The position numbers were made by a program, and so were the translations under genes. A stretch of 64,000 nucleotides of DNA from Hansfordia pulvinata (Eukaryota > Ascomycota > Sordariomycetes > Xylariales): positions 2,852,001 to 2,916,000 of the forward strand of contig BJKQ01000001.1 in assembly GCA_006538405.1 (NCBI GenBank), in the 5' to 3' direction. A model generated the notes under the pieces. That model saw only the letters and a list, made by a program, of their open reading frames with translations, made no database searches and was not told where the DNA came from. Every line of letters starts with the position of its first letter. Positions within the stretch are counted from its first letter, which is position 1. This document shows, piece after piece, positions 45,241-59,484 of the stretch.

Positions 45241-48200
45241 AGGCCGCACCGAGCCTACGGGCCGAGACGTACGCGCAGTACCTAAGACTGGCAAGTAATT
45301 CATCTGCTGGCCGTTCATCTGCACACGCAAGCAACACAATCGCCCTTGGGCATGGGAATGACATGACACGGCCATGGGGACACCCGGAAATGCGCGCCAG
45401 AGCTACGTTGAATCACTCACCCGCGTTTCTAGCCCGGTGGCCACAGGGGCCGAGAATAACGCTGACATGACACGGAAGCAAAGGCCATCGAAGCAGACCC
45501 TGTGCGATGACGCTATTGCAAGTATACGGGGGGCAGTCGGGCTGAGCGCTTCCACGATATCGCCTGCCCGACTTGGACTTGCGATACGACGCCGAGAGCC
45601 CCCGACAGAGAGTGGCGCAAAAAGCCAGTGACGGGGGCCATGCCGACATTTGACTGTCGATAATGTTGACGGGCGTTGCAGACCTCACCGAAGCAGAAGC
45701 CCAAGCCTGTCCGCCGCCCGTTTGTGGGAAAGGGGAGGCTCACGGAAGGGGGCCAGATGAGCCCGGCCTGGCCAGGTTCCCTGATTTCTATAGGAAATGA
45801 GATCATAGGTGGAAGGCAAATGTGGCGCAGGGCGAGAGGGGGGGCGCAGGCCGGATATTGGGCCGGCGCCAGCCTCCCACTCCCCTCTTTCCCCAAGACT
45901 GTTCATGTTGAGATGCCCGGATTGCAAGCTTGCAGATTTCCCGGATTGTGGACATACGGTGGCGTCATGAGGGCGGAGCGAAGGTTCCTTTCACATGAGG
46001 CAGATTGCCCGGGGCGGCGCACCTGGTGGCACGCCTGTGGTTACGCCTGACGATGGGATCGACGAGTGGGGGGGGGGGGGGGAAGGTGCACCACCCGCCA
46101 GCCAGTGTCGAAGTCGTCGCCTGTGTCACACCCGGAAAATAGCGGCGGGAGCGCGTGCGACAGACGGAGACGCTCGATGACATGGCTGATGAGAAGCTCG
46201 GATCGTCTCGGGAGTTTGTGTGGTGTTGTGTAGGCGGACCCTCAGACAATTGAGCACCTGGGGCAGACAGCTTTCATCATGCAAACAGGATTGCACGCCA
46301 GTGTATTTACTTCCCTTAATGTAGGTATCTGGTATCTGGTAAGGCGTGTTCCCATTAAGAGAGGTACCTGAATGACCTAAGGCACTGGGGGTAGCCATGA
46401 ATCCAGTACACGATGTTGGATGGGCTCACAGTTCCGGCAGCCAGGGAAGCTTCAGGTGTCGACCTTCCTTAATTAATGGATCTGACCGATGATGCTCCAT
46501 GCTCAAAAAAAGGCGACCACGAAAGTCAGGCATTTTCAGCCTTCGGAGGTGGACGCCCTGGGTTTGCGATACTGCCCTAGCTGTGGTCCGCGCCGGGCCG
46601 GGTGGGTTGACGTTGGGATCCTGGGCGATTCCATTCCAAGGTTCGCAGAGGGACTGCAGCTCCGCCCATCCCAAGCGCCTGGAGGTGAGAGCCTCCAATG
46701 TGAGCCCGTGAGAGTGGCGCCTGATGAGCCGACAAGCCCGGCAAATGCACTCGTAGGTAGGGTAGCCCTTAAAACCGTCGCCAGTTCCTCTCGTGCCCCG
46801 GAGCTAGGTACATGTATTCGACGGCCATTCGGAAGACCCCGCACGTACCTGCCCTACGTTAGGTAGGTACCAGTACTGTCCAGACTGGCGATCGTGGATG
46901 CGTGGGCGCTAAGCTGTACCGGGTCTGGAAAGGAATAGCCTGCACTTGGAGTACTGCCTGATTCGGCCAAACTGGATGACCCAAGTCCCTTTCGGGCGAC
47001 GCGTCTCTGGGGAGATGCTTCCAGTCACGCCAGTCCAAGTGGAGGTTGTCCATGTGCCCCGAGTACTCGTACCTACCCGAGCTCCGCAATCGTGTGTGTT
47101 CCGGCGCGAGCGACATGTCCTCGTCACAGTCCGCCGCATCGACGATATCCGAAGCCAGCCACGACGCCTGCACCCCAGGAATCCCCTCTGCCAGCCGATT
47201 CGATCACCGGAACGCCCCAGCCTGTCATTGGCCCGGTTTTCATGTGGCTTGGAGCCAGAGGCTGCGTGCCGCCCCTTCTCCACCCCCTCCTCTGCCTCTC
47301 GCCCGTCACCACCATCATCATTTCCTCGCAACTGTGGCAACCTGGTACGAGGGGGGCAAGGTTCTGAGGAGATTCCCTGACAGTGCTGTTGGCGCGAGCT
47401 CCCGACGAGGAACAGAGGGGCACGCGTCGGATATCGGACTGGCGACGGGGACGAGTGGCACATAATGGGGCATGTGGCTTGGGCAAGGCCCTGAATCCTG
47501 ATTGGCTTCCCGGGATCAGGCCAGTAAAAAGAAGCAGAAACCTGCTTGGCCACGAGTAATCGTACGGTGCCAGCCGCTCCAGGGGATTCTATCACGATCC
47601 CCGATGCCGAGCCACTTGCACGAGCAGGCTGGCAGTCGGGTTCTCGTGCTTCGCGGATCCGTTATCGTGGTGACACGGGCGCGCCCTCGACGTCGCAAAC
47701 GCCTGTCGAGTGGGCTGTCTCTGGAATGCTACTGGGTGGCCCTATCCAACAGTGACGCACCGCTGCGTACTCGTAGTCGAGTGCACCCGGCGACCAGAAT
47801 GCGGGCAACCTGACCACTGCTCAGAGGCGAGCCCTCTCGGATGTGTTCTCGTGCATGCGTCGTGTCTCTCCCGTTCCACTGCCCGCACGCATGCCAGAGC
47901 CCATGTGCCCTCACAGGATGGCTACATTTCTGTATGATGGGTGAGTGGCTAGGTCTACCGCCCCCACTCTGTCCACCCTGTCCACCTTGTCCTTGCTGTT
48001 GTGGCGTGGATGAGTTGACATACGGAATACAAGTCCTCGCCCCTGGCCGGGATGGGCGCTGAGCACTGCAACAAGACTGCTTGGGCCTGTGCCCTCGCCG
48101 CTGGGACAGATAGACAGGCATATACATGAATGCTCTTCTCCACGTCACAGGCGCAGCTGCACGTCGCGAATCTTTCGAGCCGTAGAAAACGTGGGGGCGG

Positions 48201-50654
48201 CAGGACGAGCCACTCCATCAGTTCCCCTCGCGCCCGGCATGCAACGTCCACATCAGCAACCGTTGATGCAGTGATTGCTGGTCTTGTCTTCGCCCGATGT
48301 CTTCGCCCATATGTCCAATTGTCGCCAGACCTCCTCACTCTCGTCAAGCGGCCACATGGGCGAACCAGGCGCTTGCGAGCACGCGCCCAGACATCCCCCC
48401 CCCCCCCGGGGACCAGTGGTGACCGCGCCGTTGCCGGGTTTCATCGCAACGTTCCGGCCAAGACAAACGAAGAGCCCGGTCCTCACAGGCCTGCCATCGG
48501 CGGAGGGGGGCGACCGGGGTTCGGGCATGGGCTATGCCGGTTGCTCACCCTCATCTCTGAATATTGGATGGAGGACTGGGCTTGCAGTATCGTAGGGCGA
48601 AGTGAAAGGGCTTCTTCAGACCAGAAGTACCGGTACTTTATCAGTATATTCTGCTGCCTCAGATGGCGGGACTAGACCTTAGTCGGCGACATGGACGCTA
48701 GTCGAGGAGCCCTGTAGTTAAGTGGGTGATGAGAATGGTTAAGCTGCCCATCATCGATGGCAGTGCAGCAGCGAGTGGGACCGGGCCTCACGCGCCGTCA
48801 CCACCAACACAGCTGAGGGCCACAGCCGCTTGCTGGGCCTCCGCCTCCGCCTCCCCCTCTGTCTCCCGCATTCGCCTTTGCCTTTGCCTCTGCCTCGATC
48901 TGACCTGCGCCAGTGGAGGGACGTCTGGTACTCGTGCGGATGCGTACATGTAAGGTGCGGGAATGTAAGGAGGTACTCCTACCTCGTCAGTCGCAGTCCA
49001 AGAGCAGGCATCTTCAAAGGTAGCCCATCCAGGCAGGCACGTGGCAGGTACTCGGAATGGATGAGTACCTACGAGTGCCTACGAGTAGGTATTCGCTGGA
49101 GGACGATGAGCCCCAGGCTGAGCGTGCCCCCAGTGAAGCACCATGCCTAGGTACCTACCTAGATACTCGTACCCAGCAACGGAAGTACGAGCAGTAATAT
49201 TCATCAAATCGTACGGCATCTATTGCTTTGGATGGGCCCATGTAATCTTGCCATTGAGCGCCTGCGAAACACTCGTACGTACGAGTACACTTCCAGATAT
49301 CATCATCCAACACCCAGGGATCCGGCCCTGTGGGATCACACCATATCGATTGATGCGAGGCTTGACTTCTGGCCCAGATACGGAGTGCCTTACATGTACT
49401 CGCCCGCCCATACGAGTAGGTATGGATAGCCCATGGGAAGGCAGCCGGAGGGGGTAGAGGTCGGTCTACCTGTATTGGCACCCGTCCAGCTTCCAAGGCT
49501 GAGAGTGCGGGAAGAATTGCCCGGGTGCCGGGCTCTTGACATCACCTCCACTCCACGGGCTAGGAGACTCATTGCTATGTACAAGCACCTTGTCGACTGG
49601 TACTCATGTTGTCCGCTCGGACAACCTTGTACCTGTACCTATACCTGCACCTGGCCTAGCCCATAACACGCCCTGGACCCCCGTTGGATCCATTGCCGAC
49701 CAGGCCTCTATTCCAACCTAGCTATTAGCCCACCCTGGTAGCCCGGGGGGGGGTTTTCAAGCCCGCCTGGTTGGACGTGACAGCATAGAAGGTTGAACCT
49801 GGGAAGCAGCACCCGACGCTGCCTTTTCTTCCTTCCCGCCGGCGCCTGCTGCCACACGCACCCGATCCTTTCCCCATTGTCCCTGCGGCATCGCTCTTCA
49901 TCAGCTCAGTCCAGTCCAGTCCAGTCCGCCCACCCCAGCGCAGTCCTGCATCTCTTCATGCCGCCCTCACTTAACCCATCGTGCTCTCCCCCCCCGCGGC
50001 AGTTCTGCTCAGCCCCGTGTTGCCAATGCATCCTGCCCACGAGCGGGCGACTGGTCCAAAGCCAACGTGATCATAGCCCCGACGACGAGCCCGCGCTGCC
50101 GCAATTAAACCAGGACCTCCCGCCTCAGACCCCATCTTTTCCCATGCCAGACCTAACTGCCCACGCTACCTCCCACGAGTACGAGTAGCCGGACGGACCC
50201 TACTTGAGCACTGCCGCGGTCGGGTACTGGTCAGTGCGATTCGCCCGCAACCGCGTAGCTGTGTCTACTCGTATCCCAGCAGCAGCAGCAGCAGCAGCCA
50301 ACAACCCGGACCTTACCTACCTGCTACCTACCTACCACCTACCTACCACCTACCGTACCTAAATTATTACCTGTTGCCCCGTTTCCGCCCCATTTCCACC
50401 CAACATCGTCACCGGCAGCCACCTTCTCCAGCCACACATCCAGCCTCGCCATCCCGGCGCCCGCGAGCCAATGCTCCATTGAGTCAAGTTGCGACCGAGC
50501 TTCGCCTTCGCCTTCGCGCGCGTCGCAACCGCGCCTGCCTCGCCCGATCGACTTTCATGGTCGGCGCCCTAACGCTCGGCACCTCGTCGTCGCCAGGGCC
50601 ACCACCGTCGACCACGCCCCCTCTGCTGTCCCCGTCGCCAACCCTACCTTGACC

Positions 50655-53507
50655 ATGGCGACCGACAAGGGCCCCGTCGCGGCCGAGCCCGCTGCTCACG
50701 CCTCTGTCTCCGTCGAGTCCCTCACCGCCGAGGCCGCTCGCGCGACACAGTCACTCAAAAGACACCGCGAAGCTACGCCACCAACATCTCCTGGATCCAC
50801 AACCCATCCGCATTTTGGTGCCGAGATGTCCCCGTCTAAAGCTGCTCGGATCATTGGCCTCAGCTCGAGGCATTCGCCCCTGCCCCCCATGACTGGCGCT
50901 GCCGCTCAAGAGGATGAGCGCCGCCGACGCGAGGAGGACCAGCGGCAGCACGAGCACGAGCACGAGCGCCTGCAACCATCTGGTGCCAGCGAAAACCCAG
51001 CATACAGGGCCCATTCCGAGCTACTGTCCCCTCGTGCACTCGGCATGAGCCGGCCACATGATGCGCCATCTCATTCGAATGAGGCCTCGGCTCCAGAGCC
51101 AGAGCCTGCGTCGGAATCGATACAACCCGTGGCGCATTCCTCGCCGCCTCCGGCACCGATACTCAAGTCGGCCCCTGAGCCCGCGCCCACGATCGAAGCC
51201 GCGCCTGCGATAGAACCTCCTGCCGAGCAACCACCTGAGAATCCCGACGCAGCGGCGCATGCGCCCGAGCCTGGGCCCGAGCCTGAAACTGTGCAACAGG
51301 AAATAGACCACCATATAGCGCATCAAGCCGTTCAAGTAGCCGCAAACGAAGCGGCTCGGGGCCTTGCGCAAGAGCCGCAACAAACGGAATACGAAGAGAA
51401 CAGAGGCACTGCCCAGGAATTACATAAAGAACCGCCGCACGCAACTCCCGACGTATCGCATGACGGTCGTGAAGTCGAAACGCAACATCTCCCGCCGCCG
51501 CCGCCACCACCAACACAACAAGCGGAAGCGCGCGCCCGGTCCCCACTGAATGTACAGGATTCACTCCCGACCTCGGCCTCAACGGTCGGTGAGGTCGACC
51601 ACAGAAACGGCGAGAGTGTACCAGGAAGGATCACAAGCGTTGGCTCGGCGAGCGGCGAAGCTCCGCCTGTGACGGCCAGTCCAGGTCCTATGGAAGTTGA
51701 CGCTCGCGACGCATATGTCGAGCCCGAGGCCGAGGAGGATCAGCCTCCCGTGCAAATAGAGGATAAAGGAGGCATCTCTCTTTCCTACCCACCCATGTCG
51801 CAAACATCACCAAGCATGCCCACGTCAGTAGCGCCAGACCGAGGCATGAGCCTGCCCATGGCCCCGGGGGCGCCGAGATCTCCAAACTCAAAGAAACACA
51901 AGTGCCCCTACTGCGCGACTGAGTTCACACGCCATCACAATCTCAAGAGCCACCTTCTCACCCACAGCCAAGAAAAGCCCTTCATATGCACGACTTGCCA
52001 CATGCGATTCCGCCGCTTGCATGACTTGAAGCGACACAGCAAGCTTCACACGGGAGAGAAACCGCATATCTGTCCCAAGTGCGACCGGAAATTCGCCCGT
52101 GGCGACGCTCTGGCGCGACACAGCAAGGGCCCTGGCGGGTGTGTCGGCCGCCGGAGCAGCATGGGGGGCTCCTTTTTGGGTGACGATGACCCCGACGGCT
52201 CAAGTCAGCTTGAAGGGAATGATACAGTGATGTCGGATATGTCGTACGATGCGCATCCCGAGGATGCGGACATGCCGGAAGAGGAGCGACGGAGGCTAAG
52301 CATGAAGTCCCAACATATTCAAGGTAACACAGACTTTCTTCTCCCGGCGATACAGTCCCATCTTAATTTCCGGCTATATGCCCACCACCACCGCATATCA
52401 CGCTGGCTACATGATTCCCACACAAAACCTGGTCCAAATCTAACAAGCTGTTTGCCTTAGGTTCGGGCATGTCCTCCCTGCCGGTTGGACACAGTAATCC
52501 ATCCCCTTATAACCAGAGCGGAGTAACTGAGAGCCCCAAGCCTCTCAGTCCTGGTATCGCGGCCCAGGATGTGGCAAATGCCCACAGGCAAAGGTCGCCA
52601 AGCCTTGCATCGCACCTGCAACACCAGCACTTCAGCCGCCAGCAGTCGGAACCTCAGACATCGCCAGGTATATTTCCCCAAGCCCCTGCGTCTAGCTTCC
52701 CGAGGTGGGGACGTTGTTCTGATGCCTTATACCCAAGTAGTCTCCAACTCATACACAACCACAGCAATCGATGCGGCGCGATACGCGGCTGCAGCCGCTG
52801 GCACGAGTCCTGGCGCCGTGGCTGCTCACAATGCCCAAGTGCAGCACGACTCCGAGGCTGCTGGCCATGGCGGCCCTGCCCAGCATGGTAGCGGCGGTGA
52901 AGGCCACGCCAGCAATTTGTCCAGTAGCGAACATGAAGTTTGGGAATACGTCCACAGCCTAGAGGACCAGGTCAGGGGCCTGAACCAGCGACTTCATAGT
53001 CTGGAGACGACAGAGCGACAGCGGGAGGACCTGATTGGAACGATGTACAACGAGCTGATGGCCCTGCGCTCCCAGGTCGGCGCCATGGCGAAACATGGCG
53101 CCCTCGACGCCGAGACTCCGGCCCCGGAAGTGGTTGATGACCCAGCGGCGCATGATCAGGTGGAGGCAGATGAGCCAGTGGATGATCTCACAGCTGAGAC
53201 GGCCGCCGAGATGCCGTCGGATGTGATCCCTGAGGAGCATGCGGAGGAACACGTGCAAGAAACCACGCAGGAGCATGCTCAACAACACGCGCAGGAACAT
53301 GCGGAGGACCCGGCTCATGAACCAGTACAAGACGAAGCAGTTCATGACGGATCGGCGCATGGTCAAGCGGTTCACGACTTGGCACCTGCATCAACAGAAC
53401 CATCAGACATGCCAGCCGTTACGGCCGCGACCGTGCCTGAGTCGGCGGTACTGGAGTCGACCGCACCAGAGGCGACTTCGACTCACGTTGAGATGGTTGA
53501 TGCCTGA
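50655..53507 (+). CDS. C2H2 zinc-finger transcription factor, three fingers
   Basis: Three exons: 50655-52323, 52461-52667 and 52765-53507 (donors GTAACA and GTATAT; acceptors TTAG and ACAG); total 872 residues. Start chosen at the CCATGG context at 50655. The long N-terminus is disordered, Pro/Glu/Ala-rich. The zinc-finger block starts at residue 417: CPYCATEFTRHHNLKSHLLTH (quoted as CPYCATEFTRHH and NLKSHLLTH), CTTCHMRFRRLHDLKRHSKL-H, and CPKCDRKFARGDALARHSKG followed by PGGC, with canonical TGEKP/SQEKP linkers. The third finger ends in Cys rather than His (C473, C476, H489, C496). The C-terminal half has a coiled-coil-like stretch (LEDQVRGLNQRLHSLETTER) and a Glu/His/Gln-rich low-complexity tail. 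It resembles a conserved ascomycete Azf1-like C2H2 group, but I do not assign a named orthologue or target genes. Confidence 0.9.
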
Positions 53508-54556
53508 TCTTGTACGAACCGTAGTGGCCAGGCCCCAGCTCGTTGGTTAGGAGGGGCGGTACATGGGAGTGCGACGGGGTACGAATCTTCTATTTAACAC
53601 AAATTTTGGCATGGAACAGGAAGGTTACGCGTTTGGAGCATCTATGCAATCGGCGTTGGTCCGACGAAGCGAATCTTATTGGCAAAATGATTTAGGCTTC
53701 GTCCTCTCCGCAGAGGACGTCGTAGTAGTGTTTGACGTTGTCCATTCTGCGCATTGAGCAAGATATCCCCCCAAGTTATAATCGTTTTTACCCAGGCGGC
53801 TTTGGTTGAAGGTTCAACTTCGCGGTTCGCATTGTAGACTTGGATACCAGTGACCTTGAGACTTATCGTTATTTGAGACTTATTGTTACCCATCATGTTA
53901 CGTGGTAGAATCAATCAGGGGCGTTGAAAAGAGGTATCTCTGGCGCAAAGGTGTGGTGATGTGATGGGCGGTAATTCAAGACCATGATAATGCTCGCTTT
54001 TGAAGAAATGCCATGTCATCAACCACTCTCCTGATGTCAGGAAGCCAGTGGCTCGCGGGCAGACCGCGACGAATGTGGTAGCGGCCATAGCGGGTGAGAA
54101 CCAACACCGTGCAGCATTGACGTGACCGCGGCGACGAAGGAGAGGATGATTATTGGACTAGTAGCACTGTGAGAGCCCAGTCATTATACGCAGCGGTGCA
54201 AGCACGGGCCACATCGTGGTCGCCCGAAGTTCACCCGGACATTCGTATCCACTCCAAGTCATCTGGCGCCCCCGGCGGATTGGCTGCACACTTTTCTGAG
54301 GGTTCCTTGAAGTGGAGGTACAGACATAGTGGTGAAAAACCGAAGCCCACAAACTCGGCTGGCCCTTTTTTTCAATTATTCCGGACTGGCTAGGCCCTGC
54401 CACTGCCACCCCACGCCGGCCGACCTACCACCACATTTGACCCAGGCCCGACCTCATCCCATTAAACCACGACAAGACCAGCCCATCCGCACCCATTCGC
54501 CTTTCGATCCAGCACCATCGAAAAGCGAATCTTACAGATCACCCTCGACCGCAACC
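53508..54556. other. Intergenic region between the zinc-finger and uS19 genes
   Basis: This should hold the 3' UTR of the zinc-finger gene and the promoter of the ribosomal protein gene. Small frames (53563-53757 +, 53642-53914 -) overlap each other and look non-coding. From about 54370 the sequence is C- and CA-rich, as expected of a ribosomal protein gene leader. Confidence 0.45.
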
Positions 54557-55596
<1,040 letters not shown>

Positions 55597-57695
55597 AAAA
55601 GCCGCGAAAAAGGAATTTATGGAGAAAGGGATCCCTGCATTCATGGTCTAGGCGAACGGAATGGTCTTTGCTTGATAGGTTGGCAGCAAACAAATGCTGC
55701 ACCTGTCAAAACGCGTATATGATAAATGAATGTGAACATCATACGCGCCCCACGTGTGCTTTTTCGAGACGAGACAAGTTGACCTGTTCGCCCACCAGCC
55801 GTTCTATGCATTTGTGATGTAATCAATTTTGTTGGTACACTGTGTTGCGTTACTTGAAGGACTCGCGCTCGGCGTGCGGACAATCCAGGTGAGTTTGGAA
55901 TCGATTGTCCGGTTGGGCCAAGGTGTGATCGGTCTCCGGCAGTCGTCGGACGCAGGAAAAGCTACAAACAACAGCACTCTATCGCACAACCCACCCACCA
56001 GATGAGCTTCTCGGTCGAGCCCCTTACTTCCGTTGCGTGGGTTGCGGAACCTACGGAGCGGCTATGCCACTAATCCGCTAAGGCCGCGAAAGTGCGAGGC
56101 CAACCGGGCAGATGTGATGTCACTGCAAGTCCGCGACCGCCAGATCGTGCCCGGCTTCCAAGGCGCTTTCTGTGGACGACCACACCCGGCGGTGCAGGAC
56201 CTCCCATCAACCGCTCTCGGGCTTCTTGGGTTGGGACTAGGTACAGCTTCATGCCTTGGGAATATGCGCGCAAGTTCATCTTTATCGGCCCATCTTTGGC
56301 CGGTGAACCGCGTCAAGTCATCCTTCCGGGACACTGATTGAATGAGTGTGCGGGCCATGATGCTTCCAGCGCTGGATCATAAAATTTGCGAAATCTGCGA
56401 ACATGTTCCAGAGGAGAGGGCGAGAGAGAAAGAAAGAGAGAAGGACACAGCCCCAGCTATCTGCTGTTGTGTCGTGAGACTATGGCGGGAGCGCGCGGAG
56501 CAACTGTGAGCCACAGCGTCTCCGAGCAATGTGCAGCTCCTGGATACGCTGAAACATCGAGGCGAACGACTGACTGAATGGGCAGAGCGTGTCTGATCTG
56601 GGCGATGGATTTTGGGTGCATGCGCTTCTTCTCCGAGAAAGAGAGAAAGGGGCACACACACGCGTCGTCTGATTCGGAGATCAGCACCGTTGAGTTCCTG
56701 GGTTCTGATAGATTTTTGCGATTACATTGGTGTCCGATCACTTAAATGCTGTTTTTTTTTTAAACTGCTGCATCATGTCCATGATCGAGCAAGACTCCCC
56801 GTGGGGGGGCTTCGAAGTAGATATCAGGTAGTTGAATATCCATCATGCCCGCCACCTTAAAACACGCAGGAAGCTCGGTTGAGTGGCTTCCTGCCACTTT
56901 GGGTGCCCAGTGCATTTGTGAGTAAGAATGAAGAACTGGGCCGATCTGACTGGCACCATCCAGATCGTCCGTGAGGGCCACTGATTCGTTCCGCGAGGAA
57001 CCTTGGTTCCCGCGCAAACACAGTCGTGAGGCAGCTGCGGATTGTCGATGACGTTCTGAACAATGAACTTGGCCTCACACATCTCTCCACGTATATACCG
57101 CACCAAAACCCTCGCTTTCCCTCGGATCGAACGTCCAAAGTCGAGCACGTCTGCCCCTTGTCATATTCGCGAATGGAGCGACCTCTCATCATATCAGACA
57201 AGAGGGACGCCTAGTGGTTGTTCTATCCGAAATCTGCTACAGCTAGCCGGCGTCCCTTGAATGCCCTTTCGGAGAGAGCCGCGCTGCATAGGACAACAGA
57301 GACGACCTGAGTGGGAACTCTGGCCGTACTCCCAGGGTCACTTTCATCGTCGCAATATCGGCCAGTGCCTGGGGCGGTCCTGCCACGGGTTGTTGTTTGT
57401 TCAACAAATGGAATCGGATTTCTCATATGGCCACTCTTCTCTTGGGAGTCGGCGGTATTTCTCTCCTGCTCGCACCCGTGTGCAGGCTCTTTTCCTTGTG
57501 GCCCCTTCCATCGTCCGAGGTCCCTCCAACTCGAACACGCCCTTTCTGCTCTATGGTATATACATGCACCCGCTCTCCCGGTCCTTCCGCAGGACTTCGT
57601 AGCACCCTCCTAGACGAGACGAGGACGGGTGCGCGATGCGAGGCGGGCGCGAAGCACGAGCGAGGGCCTGGGAAGCTCCCCTCCCCGACAGCTGT
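55597..57695. other. Intergenic region, no supported gene
   Basis: This separates the 3' end of the uS19 gene from the 3' end of the convergent complex I subunit gene. Short frames on both strands lack any recognisable feature. There is a short T-run at 56752-56762. Confidence 0.45.
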
Positions 57696-58463
57696 CTACT
57701 GCTTCTTTGCCGCTAACGCCGCCGCCTTGCGCTCCTCCTCGGCGTGGTACTGCTTGCGGTAGTGCTCGGTGACGTGGTCGATGTTGGCGTAGTGGCCGGC
57801 GGGGACGTTCCAGGGGGAGCCGGAGCTGATCAGCCTGCGCGAGGGGGAAGAAAGAGGGAGGGTCAGTATGAGGGATAAACGGAAGAGGGACGGCGGCCCG
57901 TGAGCGGTTGGGACCAGGGGCGTGGCACGGGGGAAACGGGGAAGAGGTGGGGGAGGACGCACTCGGGGGTCTTGATGTCGACGTAGCCGCCCTTGCCGGC
58001 GTTGACAAGGAGGTGCTTGTCGTGGGCGGCCTGCTCGAAGAGCTTGGTGCGAATGGTGTTGCGCTCCTCCCAGCTGCCGCTGAAGTAGTCGAAGTTGTCG
58101 CTGAGCCAGCGGCCGATGGCAGAGGGCTTGCCGTCGGCACCGGGGCGCGAGACCCAGTAGCCGAGCATGCTGGCGGGGACGATGCCGGCGAAGACGTAGA
58201 AGGCGGTCTATGGGAGAGGAAGGGGGGGGAGTCTGGGGTCAGCTGGGGCGCTCAGAGCGGCATGGCAGCGCGAGGCGCGGGCGCCCTGCTCGGGCGGCAG
58301 GCGTGGAGCGCGAGGGGGGAGAGGAAGAACGTACGCCGAGGCCCTCGCTGACTTGGGGCGCGTCGTGGCCGTGGCCGGAGGCGTAGGAGCGGCGGGAGGC
58401 ACGCATGGCCGGGCGGGCGGACTGGCGGGCGACGCACGCCGCTCTGGTTCGGACGGCCTGCAT
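57696..58463 (-). CDS. Complex I accessory subunit, 17.8 kDa type (mitochondrial)
   Basis: Three exons: 58463-58335, 58207-57963 and 57834-57696. Donors are GTACGT and GTGCGT, acceptors ATAG and CGCAG; phases join to 170 residues. The N-terminus is a typical mitochondrial presequence, Arg/Ala/Ser-rich without acidic residues for the first 33 positions (MQAVRTRAACVARQSARPAM, RASRRSYASGHG). A single hydrophobic span follows (TAFYVFAGIVPASMLGYWVS), then a soluble part with WLSDNFDYFSGSWEERNTIR and the C-terminal GSPWNVPAGHYANIDHVTEH. This layout, and the SGSPxNVPAG motif in particular, resembles the Neurospora NADH:ubiquinone oxidoreductase 17.8 kDa subunit as I recall it. The length fits. The C-terminus is Lys/Ala-rich. 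Confidence 0.82.
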
Positions 58464-59484
58464 GGCGGCGGAGGAAGGGTTGGTCGGTGTGAAGGAGGGG
58501 AGATGTGTCTGCTACCCAATTGGCGTGGCCGCGGAAGGGTGGGAGTCGCTTTCGCTCGAAGGGTCGTGGTCGTGCTGTCGTCTGCGGGCGGGATGTCGAC
58601 GAGCGGTGATGTCGAATTGAGATGGATTCACGAAAGTGCTGAGGCTTGCCTGGCCAATCAGAGCCTTTGCGTGGGTAAGCTCGCAAGCACTGTATGAAAC
58701 TGTACAAATCCGCGAAGAACAGTGGTACAATACAGTGCTTAGAATTTAAACGCACGGTAAGACAGGACAAAGTTCCTTTCGGTGGAGATTGCAGCCATAA
58801 TGTACAAAGCATTGGCCGGCCGCACAGAGAGAGAGAGGCGGGATGTCAGTTGTTGGTTCCAAAGTATCCATGCTGCACTTTGAAGCCCAGAAGTACTTTG
58901 GGCACACTTGAACGCTGAGACGATTGGCACAGCACCACCAGCACTGGACCTGCACCGGCACCTGCACCGCGACTGGCGTTGCAAGGGAATCTTTTAAGCA
59001 CCCAAATTGAACTCTCCAAACAGTCCACACGCTTTGGGTCAATCGATCCAGCAACTCCAGAAGAGAAGATGCATTGAAAGAATACGACGATCGCCGAAAC
59101 ATTGATCGCTTGACTTGTAGAGACCGGCCTGTCCTTCCATTGATTTCCAGAGAGTTGTTGACTCACCCCGGCCCCTGATCCTCAGCGCTATTGCCAACGT
59201 GCCAACCTGTCCAAAATCTGTCCTTCCGCGCCACCGCTGCCTATACCCACCATATAAGCCGTTTTGGCCCCGTCATTCCGCAGAGCACCCTGAATATTAT
59301 TATATTTCAGGATTCGACATCCATCCTCTACTCCTACTGCTCCGGAACGCGCCTTGGAATTTCATCTTGGGGTCCCCTTCTTCTTTTCTTCTTCACCTAC
59401 ACTCACCTCATGGGTTTCTATATACTATCCTGAGATACCGCACCCACCGCAAATCGCACACACAGACACAGACACACCACCACC
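58464..59484. other. Divergent promoter region of the complex I subunit and SIL1 genes
   Basis: About 1 kb between divergent starts. A TATAAG at 59253-59258 lies 232 bp upstream of the SIL1 start. 59330-59410 is C/T-rich. No gene recognised. Confidence 0.5.
59253..59258 (+). promoter_or_regulatory. TATA-like element upstream of SIL1
   Basis: TATAAG in the context CATATAAGCC, 232 bp before the ATG at 59485 and just upstream of a C/T-rich tract. Role inferred. Confidence 0.35.

Larger units (their letters stand above)
38256..50654. other. About 12 kb with no convincing complete gene
   Basis: Many short frames exist, but none shows a domain, a clean splice series or coding-like text over a useful length. 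The exception is a possible cysteine-rich terminal exon at 45112-45240 on the minus strand. The stretch contains a (GAT)n run at 41350-41386, a 23-bp minisatellite at 42381-42455, homopolymers (C-run near 39607-39622, G-run near 46069-46081), scattered GGTACCTACCT-like text, and TACGAGTA/TACTCGTA octamers at 43375, 43381, 47064, 47768, 49080, 49164, 49280, 49411, 50180 and 50266. The final part (about 49.85-50.65 kb) is the C/T-rich leader of the zinc-finger gene. Whether it holds non-coding RNAs cannot be judged from sequence alone. Confidence 0.4.

Noticed and set aside
46909..47595. 228-codon minus-strand frame
   Set aside because: No domain, overlaps equally long frames on the other strand, contains octamer-type intergenic motifs.
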